From: Symsagittifera roscoffensis
Lineage: Eukaryota > Xenacoelomorpha > Acoela > Convolutidae
Direction of reading: 5' to 3'
Length of the DNA stretch: 64,000 nt
Assembly (NCBI RefSeq): GCF_963678635.1
Contig: NW_026971562.1
Coordinates: 276,451 to 340,450 of the forward strand
Both the position numbers and the translations under genes were made by a program. This document shows positions 37,509-46,897 of this stretch, piece after piece (position 1 is the first letter of the stretch; every line of letters starts with the position of its first letter). The notes under the pieces are model-generated. The model ran no database searches, had not been told where the DNA came from, and was given only the letters and a program-made list of their open reading frames with translations.

Positions 37509-38140
37509 TGGATCCTGCTTGTGAGGTGAATGAAACGGGTACTCGCGACAAAAACGACGGAAATGAGGTGGTGGACAATTGCGACCTACCACTGGACCTG
37601 GAGTTGACCGAGCGAGTAGAGGTGGACGACGAAACTCTACCTTATGCCGAGGAAGACTGGGACTGCCCAGAACAAACTGAGATTGACAAAGGAAAAGAGC
37701 CTGACTTTCCTCTCACCATGGAAACACGCCAGAGCAAGAAAGGAAGGACTAATAAGAAGTACAATCCCTACGACGAGGATTTCGCCATAGACAGGATAGT
37801 GTTAAGTGATATGATGGACTCGCTAGTAGGACTGGATGAGGTGGCGGTGCCAAAAGAAATCGACTTGGTGAATGACATGGATCGGGATTGGATCGACGAT
37901 CGTTCGGAACCGGAAGTGGAATTCGAACCAGAGGCAGAACAGACTCATGAACAAGAACTAACGAACTTGCGAGTGCTCGAATGGCTCCTTAATCTGCCGG
38001 CAGATCGTAAAGAGACAATGTTGAGGATTCAGGACGTCGATAAAGACGGCATCAAATACGTCAGTCATGACAATACCGAGTCCAACTGGTCGCCCCAGAT
38101 GGTCCTTTACGCGTTCCACAATCCAACCTCGATCTGCTAG
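37506..38140 (+). pseudogene. acidic tail after integrase
   Basis: Follows integrase in the same polyprotein. It is very rich in Asp and Glu, with landmarks DPACEVNE, DDETLPYAEEDW and LTNLRVLEWL, all found in element B at 55.1-54.5 kb. It ends near 38140 in a stop just before the macro-like module. No domain is recognised; it is probably a disordered linker with short helices. Confidence 0.7.
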
Positions 38141-38157
38141 ACTTTGAGGGATCGACG

Positions 38158-38788
38158 GTGACGTCGATTAATATTTTTGTCCGGGGAGTGGGGGTAGGAC
38201 TCACCCACGCCGAAAACCTGATCATTAAAAATTTGAAAGGGGCAAGAGAAACCGGGGAGCTGGAGGCGGAAGGCGAGAATGCTAAAAAACCACCTTTTGG
38301 ACGAATTTTTGAATCCTATTTTGACCTACCGAACCATTATTCAAACAACATCGTCGTAACGGACAGCGATTTCATACTCACGGATTGTACATGCGCTATA
38401 GCGATAACCGCGGATGTAAGCTTCAAAACAGCACTAGCGGCTGACTTTAAGAGAGAGTACAAGAATAACGAGTTTTTATGGAAACAGAGGCCTGGTGTGG
38501 GATGGATGATAGCGCTGCCCCCCGTTGCATCACAGATACCAGGGAAATATCTGTGTTTCTTGGATACTAAGGCCATTGATAGGCAACACGTAAATCCAGA
38601 GAGCTTGGTATTGGCCTTGAATCGATATTCTGGTTGAAAAGGGAGCGACCTCTCTCTCGTTGCCAGTCTATGATCCCAATAGAGGAAAGCTACATCCGAG
38701 AGAGTTGTACGCCCTTGTACACGTGATATTTTCAGTAACTGACATAGAGGTTTACTTCCATAAAAAGTACTATCTGAGCATATGCTAG
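38158..38788 (+). pseudogene. macro-domain-like module at the end of pol
   Basis: The last part of the first polyprotein resembles the small macro domains of the TARG1/Poa1p type, which bind ADP-ribose or remove it from proteins. The order seen is CAIAITAD (strand, as in the CVSAD-type start), LAADFKREY, LPPVASQIPGKYLCFLDTKA (strand and Y-x-FL-x-TK), a helix with NPESLVLALNR, SLPVYDPNRGKLHP (where TARG1 has the P-x-x-GCG-LD loop), and a C-terminal LVHVIFS then EVYFHKKYYL. Element B has the same module. The glycine-rich loop is altered, so catalysis is doubtful. One frameshift near 38.63 kb separates the last third, which ends at TAG 38786-38788. The assignment is from pattern memory, without a profile search. 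Confidence 0.62.
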
Positions 38789-39230
38789 GAATCGCATTCG
38801 GCGATAAATGGTTTTTATTAACTTCACTTAATAGGAATTAGGATTAGGTTTTAGGTTAGCTATTAGGGATTATGTTTATATGTGATAGTGTAGCCATGTG
38901 ATGTTGATGTGTTATGTTATTGTTAAGGTATGTTTTATGTTTTGTGTCATAAAAAAACTGAAATACTCCAGGTAGGGAAGGTGACAGCGCTCATTTGTGC
39001 TACCTTGACGAAGACGCAGGTGGACGATCCACCTTGGTGCTAACTTTTAAATCAGGAACGAAAAAGAGAATTTCAATGGAGAGTTTTAAATATCTGAATT
39101 ATGTTATATCCAGGAAAAAAAGACGGTTTTAAGTCGTGACTTGTTTTTTAGACCTTGATTGATCAAATCTTGTTTAATGAATCAAACAAACTAGAAGAAA
39201 CTTCACGACACGAAAATCAACACGATAGAA
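38789..39230 (+). promoter_or_regulatory. spacer between the two polyproteins
   Basis: A 442-base non-coding, AT-richer gap between the macro stop and the next ATG. Element B has an equivalent 388-base spacer at 53413-53800. Near its 3' end both carry CGTGA, a T-rich run, AG, then CCTTGATTGATCA or a close variant. It could hold signals for making or translating a separate RNA for the second polyprotein. Confidence 0.5.
39141..39151 (+). promoter_or_regulatory. candidate 3' splice site for the second polyprotein RNA
   Basis: TTGTTTTTTAG, a polypyrimidine run ending in AG, 79 bases before the ATG at 39231. Element B has TTTCTTTTCTAG ending at 53489 (minus strand), 76 bases before its ATG, inside a block alignable between the two. 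The position matches the spliced env acceptor of retroviruses. The donor is not identified. Confidence 0.45.
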
Positions 39231-40047
39231 ATGGGTGATACGATTGAATTAATGGAATTCCTCTCAGCGAGTCTAGGAGCGATTCTAGACGAGATCTATC
39301 AGCGGCGGATTGATTGTGACTTTACACGAGAAGACCCGGGGCTGGCGATGTTTGTGGTCGCGCTCCTCAATGCGTTAGGACGAGAGGGTCGAGGGAATCG
39401 CTCTACAGAAGTGGTGCTGATGCTGGCCTTCGGTGCGTCCGGGACCGCCAAGAGAGGTCGAAACCGATTGATGAGATGGCGGCGTGGAGAAATGTCTGGC
39501 CATGACTTGGCTCGTGAGCCAGGACTAGGTGAGCAGAGGGATCACGGGCTAGGCCCAACCTACCAGCCCAACCTGTGCAGCCGCTCATCGGAGCAAAAAC
39601 ATTACGTGATGAGCCGGGCCCGTCACATTCAGCGGACTCTCCAACAGCTGCTCCTCCTCTGAAGAGAATGAGGGTGAGCGAGATAGAGATACAGACGTCG
39701 GAGACGATCGAGACGTTGGAGAAGATGGAAAGGGATCAGGTCGAGCTGTGTGCCAAACTGCAGGAGTACAGGGCAAAAGCTCGAGAAAGAGACGAATGAA
39801 AAAGAAGTTCGAGGATCTACAGGTGGCCTACAAGGAGGATGAAATAAAGCACCTGATGGAGCTGTATATGGCAAAGATGAGTCAAGTGTCACCGGAGGTT
39901 CTGGCGACGATGAACTCCTCGGAGGGATCCAGGGACACACGCCCCAGGACAAGGGTACATGAGCTGTGCACACCGGGAGGGCCCGGCTCCTCAGCAGACA
40001 ACACAGTCTGCTCCCAACCCGAGAAACACAATACCAGACATCTCTGA
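39231..40047 (+). pseudogene. second polyprotein, N-terminal module and coiled coil (A)
   Basis: Starts at ATG 39231. The first about 105 residues align over their whole length with element B 53412-53100: a Leu-rich helical segment, DFxxEDP, a Leu/Ala-rich helix, NRSTEV/DRPTEV, and RWRxGxxSG. After a variable linker and frameshifts comes a Glu/Lys/Gln-rich coiled-coil segment (39661-39900). No family is recognised; a small helical module plus coiled coil suggests multimerisation. Stops and shifts fall near 39.6, 39.8 and 40.0 kb. Confidence 0.65.
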
Positions 40048-40079
40048 CACCTATCTCGCTCCTCGGTTTCAAGAGTCAT

Positions 40080-40885
40080 TCAACCATGGCTAGAGCAACG
40101 ATGGATGAGATCAACAGAACCACTGGGCGGACATTGGGCAGAGTCGTCCCTTCCCAACGCTTTGATCATTCTTCCAGCAGCTCAGAGCGAGCATCCCGAA
40201 CGGTGGTCTCAACGGGGACTGCGCATGGCGGAATCTTTCAAAAGTCTCGTGAGGTAGACATTAGAAAGAACATGATGGTACGTAACCAATTCGCGCAAGT
40301 GGCCGCGGAGTATCCTCGAGCTTGCCTGAATGACATGAGCTGGAACCCCGCAACGAGCAACCAGGTAATTCCCCAAGCAATCGTCACTTTGTCGTATGAG
40401 ATAGTTTGGTGAGGGATCTGAATGAGATCTTTGTCCACGGTCAGAAAACTGCTCTATCTTTTGGAGGAGCTTCAGTGGCTCAGGTCATCAAAATGACGGA
40501 GTTTCAGGGCGAGGATTACATGGACACGTTGGTGATAATGCTTGGAACCAATGATGTCTTGAGAGCCCCAGTGACCCCAGAGGGCAAGTGGGAGCCTCTA
40601 TTGGTCTGCCTTCTGAATGAACTAAAGGAGAAATACAGGCCCAGACTTGTGGTAGGCAATTTAGGGGCTGATTTCATGAACGGCAACGTGACCCGGTGGA
40701 ACGAAATGACCCGCGGTCTGGTGAGAAATAACCCCGGCGAGCTTCGACTTATGGATCTCGAGAACATGTTGCGTATGATTGATCACCTCGCACTCACCAG
40801 AGATGGAATACATTTCAACACCCAGCAAGGGAGACGCTGGATCAATGACGTATTCCAGACGCAGGTTCTGGAGGAGGTAGAGTAA
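40080..40885 (+). pseudogene. SGNH/GDSL hydrolase (esterase-like) domain in element A
   Basis: All four SGNH blocks are seen in order. Block I, Gly-Asp-Ser-Leu, lies near 40398-40408, split by an apparent one-base loss between the frame 39966-40412 and the frame 40406-40885. The block II Gly is in SFGGASVAQVI near 40455. Block III, GTND, lies at 40543-40554. Block V, Asp-x-x-His, is in TRDGIHF at 40802-40816. The spacing and the strand before each block fit the fold. SGNH enzymes hydrolyse esters; related domains are known in ORF1 of CR1-like non-LTR elements and in giant Terminon elements of bdelloid rotifers. I know of none as a standard part of Ty3/gypsy. Element B lacks the whole segment. 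Apart from block I the domain is open, ending at TAA 40883-40885. Confidence 0.8.
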
Positions 40886-40893
40886 GGGGAAAC

Positions 40894-42601
40894 GTGCCAG
40901 AATCCCTCGTCAACCGCCTAGGGCCATTGGCAACCGAAACGGGTACAGCTGCTCCCGCAGTTCCAAGCTCAGATGTGAGAGAAAGGTTGGGCACCGCTCC
41001 TCCCCCTAGAAGACAACCATTGGAGAGTCGACTGGTGAGATCGGTTGATCAGAATCAGACAAGGTCCCAGACCGTGTCTAGGACAGGTGATCCGGCCACT
41101 ACGGCGACCCCTGCCCTGACAGCAAACCAGTCGACGAGCGCAATGCCGGTGGAGGGAGTTGAGCCGAGTTGCGCGTTGCTTTGGAACCGTTCAGACCCTA
41201 GCGGTTGGGGACAGTACAAGACGGACATGTCTGCGAAGTTGAACATGAATACGTTAACGTGTCGGGAGGACGCAAGGAAAATGATCGGCGGAGAGGGTCC
41301 CACGGTGTCACGATTATATCGAACACCGGGCGTGGGTTGGCTGTTAGCGGAACAGGAACAGTTTAGCTCCGCGACTAGGCTCAGGCACGTGGACCTTAAT
41401 GGATTGCCTCAGGACAATACCTTTGGACCCTTGAACACCCAGTCTCTCACGGACGTCCGTCGGAGAGCCAGAGAACTGACGCCACCCGCTCGGAAGGGCA
41501 AGTTTCTGGTAGAGAATAAGCCTAAAAACAAGCATCACAAGATGTACAGGCAGTTCGCCAAACCACCCGGCCAGTGGTTTATTCAGCGAGAGATTATCCC
41601 CGAGCGACCTCGGTGGAAGGAGACGACAAGAGATATGCGGAACTGAAGGCAACGATTGGTGACAACCTGTTTGCCGCCTATGATCCCTTGGACATGAAGG
41701 CTGCCAAGTATCTGATAATGGCCAGTTCGGATTACCTCTACAAGCCCCGTTCTCTCTTTTGGCCTGAAGTTGGACTGGGGACAGTCAGCGGGCATGACAA
41801 TAAGCATGCGAAAGGTAGTCAGCATGGAGCCGCAAGTGAGAGTGATTGCCGGCTCGAATGACCACCTGCAGAGCAGAGGTTTATTGTCCCGTCTGACGGA
41901 TGGGTCGATCCCGAGCAATGAAGTCATAGGAGAGGCGATAATGACATTTCTCTCAGCCATGGCCGATGTGGAATCATCAGTACAACGACACTTCACCCAG
42001 AATGTGTTGAAGGTCATCTTTGTGTGTGTGACCGGCGTACGCCATACTGCCAGAACCCCTTCAGTTTGTATAAACGATGGTCACGATGATAGAAGTGGGA
42101 CGGTTCAGCGTGATAATACCCGCGCCAATTAGGACAGTGTATCCCAACAACTATTACCCACCCCGATCAGAGCTTCCTGCCGTTTGGGCTGACATTTTCA
42201 ATGCCATACAGGGACTCAAGGATTGTAGCACAACTCGGTTGGTGTTAGATGAAGTCCTGGGGTTGGAGCTGTCCAACTTCGCCAGATTGCTGAAGTTGAT
42301 ACCAGGGGTAGATGACAATTACCTGTTAGTACAACAGTTGGCTAATGATATCTGGTTCAGACAGATGGATCACGCAGAGAATGAGCAGGGAAGGACAGTC
42401 AGGAAAAACATTACCTCAGCGGAAGAGGATCTCATGGCACTGGCTTTGCGGACGAAGCCGCACACCAACTCATGGTTGTACTTGTCACCGAGATTGTGTG
42501 CCTTGAGGGAAGATGCCTTCGAGCATGCACCGGCGGTGATGAAAGAGATACACGCGTATCTGAAAAACTTGTTTATTGAGAGGGAGTTGACCGGGGCATG
42601 A
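40894..42601 (+). pseudogene. second polyprotein, third module (A)
   Basis: After a Thr/Pro/Ser-rich linker (40894-41180), the conserved part begins near 41182 (WNRSDPSGW; B has WSRPIPSPW at 52700) and runs to TGA at 42599-42601. Landmarks shared with B: EDARxM, VSRLYxxxGVxWL, SLFWPxV, SRGxLSRL, ELPAVWxDI, LVLDEVLGLELSNF. In A a GSNDHL stretch near 41847-41862 recalls SGNH block III, but I see no convincing catalytic Ser or His, so I do not call it an enzyme. Frames change near 41.6, 41.8 and 42.07 kb. This module was captured by the satellite at 20.8 and 23.3 kb. Confidence 0.65.
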
Positions 42602-43542
42602 TGTTGCAGTTGATGCAGGACGTGAACACGATGTCATTAGACACATTCCACGAGGGCACAGTATGAACGATCAGACGCTATCTTGGGTGGAATAGGAGTG
42701 GGATGGACGCCATCCTTCCTTTCAACGTGCTATCCAAGGGCCTCCGGAACCTGATCGCGAGCTTTGTCAAGGATATCAAGAAGCTGCCGATCGGCCTGAT
42801 ATTAGCCTTGTACGTGACATTTGGTCACGAGAATTTCGTGAAGGGACCTGCGAATCTCTTCACCCAAGCGTTGGGAGACCTGAGATTGGACAGTCTCCTC
42901 ACCCTGATCGCTATGACGTATGGTCGGTTGGGCGACTTGCTCGTGCTATTGCTCTACCCCGAACAACTTCAGAGAACGAGTCGTGAATTCAACGTGCAGT
43001 TGGAAACCGCCTCGCTCAAGAAGATGAAGGACTGGAGGACCCTCTTGCTCCAATATCTCCTGCAACAGAACAGGAGTATCACAGGAGAAGATAAGGTGGC
43101 GACGGATGAGTGTAAATGTAAACAGTATTGTGGCATGCCCTTGCTGACAGATCTGGCTGTTATGATGCGGATCGATCCCCTGGCTCTAATTCATGGATTG
43201 CGGGAATTTGTCACGGTAGTGTATGGACCCGTGATGTCATTCGTGTTCCCGGACGTACAAGTGAAGGCATACTGGAACTATGTGTTGTATGTCAACCTAG
43301 TCTCGGTTGTGGATTGTTCCGTGCTAAATTGAGTGGAACAGAAGGAGCTGAGAGGATTGGCCAGCGATGATAGGTTATTCGGAAGAATAGCAGAGCCGGG
43401 TTGGGTGCTGATGGACTTTAACAATCATTTCAAATGCCGAATGGGCCGCGAGGATCTTTCCCACGTCCAGTTAAACCCAAAGCTTTGGAATCTGAGACCA
43501 GTGGTGAAGGATACAGGAGAGGCAATGCTAGTCCCACTTTGA
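42602..43542 (+). pseudogene. second polyprotein, fourth module (A)
   Basis: Matches element B 51357-50470 almost throughout. Shared points: NFVKGPxNL/SFVKGPVLL, LxLDSLLTLIAMTYG/LDGLLTLIAITHG, LLQYLLQQNR, CGMPLLTDL, RxDPLALI, EFVTVxYGP, and an EQKELRG-type end. It is helical and Leu-rich without clear membrane segments. A TGA at 43330-43332 (Trp position in B) and frame changes near 42.6 kb interrupt it. No family is recognised. Confidence 0.6.
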
Positions 43543-44893
43543 CGGGAAGCCTACGCACACGTCAAGGGGAACCAGCAAGAGTGGCTTTCTGGGTCCAGGC
43601 CGCTGCCGGACCAATGCCCCCGATACCCACCGATAAGGAGGATGTTGTTGGGAGTCACATCTCCCGCAATTGTTCCTCGCATCGGAGCGGCTCGTGATGT
43701 GGAGAAGAGAATGCTGAAGTGGAGTGAAGGGATGGAGCCGCGCTTCATCAGTTGGAACGTTGCGGCCATGCATACGTTCGACTTCACATTTCCTGATGCT
43801 TGGAGCCGGAAGAAGATCAAGGCATCACCTTCCAGGAAACCAGAGGTCTCGAGCGGGGTTTGGAATGATGTGTATACACCCGCAGATGATCTATCGAGAT
43901 TGAAGTGGTCAGGGGAGGTGAAGGTAGTAAGCCTGGAAGTCGCAGAAGATTGCAGAGGTGGCACGTACATAATGGTGGATGATCTGGCGCTACATGGCGA
44001 GGAGTCGGTAGAATTCCTACTGAACGATGAGTTATTCTATCATGCAGGTGATCTGACCGTAACGGCGCGGCCGGACTCGGGCCTAGACATGCGACAAGGC
44101 CCTTCGGGACCTAAGCCAAAACCGGATTTGAATGATGACGAGCGGATGGATCAGGTCGATGATGACTAGGAGGGGAAAAACAGAGAAGTCGAGTGAAATG
44201 GACCTAGGAGCATTGGAGAGAGACTTGCTGGATTACCAGTTTAGTGAAGACGACGACGGGAAAGTCGATGGTAATCTATTGCAGTTGACGCCATCGTCTT
44301 TCAGGTCCCCTACGAAGGAGGCGCCGGCCAACTTATCCCCAGTGGATCCGATAGGCCTGGCGATGGACTACCGGAGTAGGGACCCACAAAAACTGCTCCA
44401 TGAGTCACCGCGGAGGAGTAAAATTGAGGAGACCTTGAGGGTATCATTCCTGAGTACGCTACCGGAAGAGGAATGGGAGAGATATCAGAGTGAACTGGAA
44501 CGTAAGACAGGAGTAACCTGGAACCGAGTGATCTTCATGGAGAGGACATACGACGTGATACGAAGATACGGGACGCAGTCCGTGATGAAGGTGGGGCTGA
44601 ACCAACCCATCATGCGTGAGGTCCTGGAGAAGATAATGAACTCCATGGAGTCTGATGTTCTGACCGAGTCAGTTACAGAGGACAGTGCCGATGATCAGCA
44701 GGTCATGAGGAAATTAACCGTCAGACGAGCCAAAAAAGGGCTGAAACGGCTGAAAGGAAAGACAGGAAGCCGAGCCGTAAACCAAAAAGTGGTGAAGTCA
44801 AAAGCCAGCACAGTGGTGGCCTCATTGGCGAGAGTAGCTCGTTCAGGCGAGAGCGGGCAAGGAGATGGTGCGGGGGAGAAAAAGAGAACCTGA
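43543..44893 (+). pseudogene. second polyprotein, A-specific block, part 1
   Basis: Not present in B, where the sequence jumps from the fourth module to the C-terminal module. Open stretches are 43642-44169 and 44132-44893 in different frames. The first is mixed alpha/beta-looking, with an acidic C-terminal run. The second contains a helical LPEEEWERYQSELERKTGV segment and ends in a strongly basic Lys/Arg-rich stretch (about 44700-44890) that could bind nucleic acid. No family is recognised. Confidence 0.5.
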
Positions 44894-46897
44894 TACCCCC
44901 TATCCTATTGGCAGCTCTGACCACAACAACCACGAAATCGAAGAAGAATGCACGGACTCTAGCGGTTACTAAGCTGGAAATGGAGGTCATCAGTCCTTGT
45001 GGATCTGGAGGACTCGATGATTTCAGGTCCTCGCAAACCAACATGGTCAGGATCAAGCTGGAGGGACAAGTCGACGTGGTCGAGCACAGTCGAATCACTG
45101 TGCCGGAATCGGTCCACATGGGAGATCCAGCAGGAGGTTATGTGGAGATGTTGAAGGCGAGGAACTCCGCGAGAGGACACCTGATGGCTTGGAGCGAGAA
45201 GCAAGCCATGTAGGAGTATCTGGAACAGCTGACAGAGAATTCTAACGTGAATAGGCACGCTAATTTCCTCGCAGGCAAACGAATTCGGGCTGGAAAAGCT
45301 ACTGGAAATCTCTTGGAGGGCGGCCCTCTAAAGATACTTCGATGAGACGAAGTATGCGCCTGCGACGGTGGCAGCATACCTAGCTTATCCTTGTTCAAGA
45401 ACTGACCTGCAAGTACGGTTGGCTTGGTGCTTGATTGGCATCCAGAAGGCGGAATATGAAGCCAACATTGACTCGAAATCAAAGGAGCAGGAGCTGGAAT
45501 TGATGGAAGCCCTGCGAATTTCGATTTCCGGAGACGATTCAGCGATAGCCTGGGCTAAGCGTAAGGATGCCCTTTGCTTTGTAAGGTTGGTGGTGGATCA
45601 TATCCCCACTCCTGTTTTGGGAAAATGCATAAAGTCCATTCGACAAGGGGGAGTTGATTGCGAACTAAACTTCCTGAGGGCACTACTGGAGCTATATCAG
45701 GATATTGCGCTGGCCGTACCGAATAGGGAGTCGAACGACATGGAGAGCTATCGCAGGTTGGAAGAAGTGAGAAGGTATTCCAACAAAGAATTGAAAGTGA
45801 GTCGGGAGTTGATTGAAACAGTCAGGGGACAGAAAGACTTTGCAACACTAGGGAAATTGATGTCGTTCCAATATGTGTCTGGCATGCCAGGGATGGCATA
45901 TAATCCCATCGTGAATGAGGAAGCCAGGGAAGCGTACTTCGACTATGAGCAAGTTGTAGTGCTAGATTTCTGGGTTGAGCGGATCAAGGACACTGGAATG
46001 CTGATAGTGGAGCAACCCAAGCTGGGAATTGTTTGGGAAGAGCGAGTGGTCGAGCCCTCGGTTCCCGAGCTGAAGGGACAAGTGAGTTTTGATTGTGGTT
46101 CTTGGGACTGTCCCTTGAAAACCAGCTTAGTAACCATGTGGGAACTCATGAAGCCTTCTTGGTGTCCACATCCAAACGCCGGTTTAATCTGGGACATGAC
46201 GGCGGATATCACGTTGGACCTAGATGATGACACGAGTATACATGATCTGGCCATGATACACCATCTGCTGGCCTTGAGGATGACGAAGCAGAAGAACAAC
46301 CCATCCACAGAACCATCCAAAGGAAATCGTTCGAGCGATTGGTTGAGACAAGGCACTGTTGGTTTAGCTCACAGTAGTGGAATGGAAGGACCTGTCTGCA
46401 ACTTGGTACACTGCCTGATTACGCTGAGCGAGCAGCATCGACAATTGGTTCAATCGTATGGAAGGTTGAGCATGTCGGATAAGTGTGGGATGGAGTTGAT
46501 CGCGGTCAGTCATGGAGTGACAGAAGTAAACTTAATTACTGCCTTGGCGTTTTGCAGCATGACGAGCTCGATAGAATCACTTGAACGCCTGGAGCGTGCC
46601 CATGGGCTAGTGACGTCCCTGAGTGTGGAAGTATTCCCTGGAGCAATACAGACAGAGCTAAAGATTGGAGGCTGGCGAGAGGCTCTAGAAAATGAAATGA
46701 ACTTGAAGGATAGTGAGGCCTATCATAAATCTACTGGTTCAAAATATCTGGTGGGTTCAAGCTCTGCACCATATTGCAACAGTAGGTACCCTACGCACAT
46801 GGTGGTGATGGATGCGAGGACGCAGCAGGTGTTGGTCGACCAACTCTTCTCTGTGCCAAAGTGCGTGAGGTTGGCCAGAATGTCGGAAAGGTCATAA
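44894..46897 (+). pseudogene. second polyprotein, A-specific block, part 2 (longest A frame)
   Basis: A stretch 44908-45213, then one continuous frame 45368-46897 of 509 codons, the longest uninterrupted frame in element A. It is globular-looking, with several Trp and Cys residues (for example CGSWDCPLK) and conserved-looking helices (TEVNLITALAFCSM). Stops separate the pieces at about 45213, 45340 and 46895. The frame continues past 46897 into the C-terminal module, so this was one protein. I do not recognise a domain. Confidence 0.55.

Noticed and set aside
41890-41910. Bacterial-type operon signals or Shine-Dalgarno sites before the many ORFs
   Set aside because: The ORF breaks are stops and frameshifts in one ancestral polyprotein, not separate genes. 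The context is eukaryotic.
42703-43542. Possible envelope glycoprotein in the env position
   Set aside because: No signal peptide, no convincing membrane span, few paired Cys and no fusion peptide. The hydrophobic stretches are short and look like buried helices.
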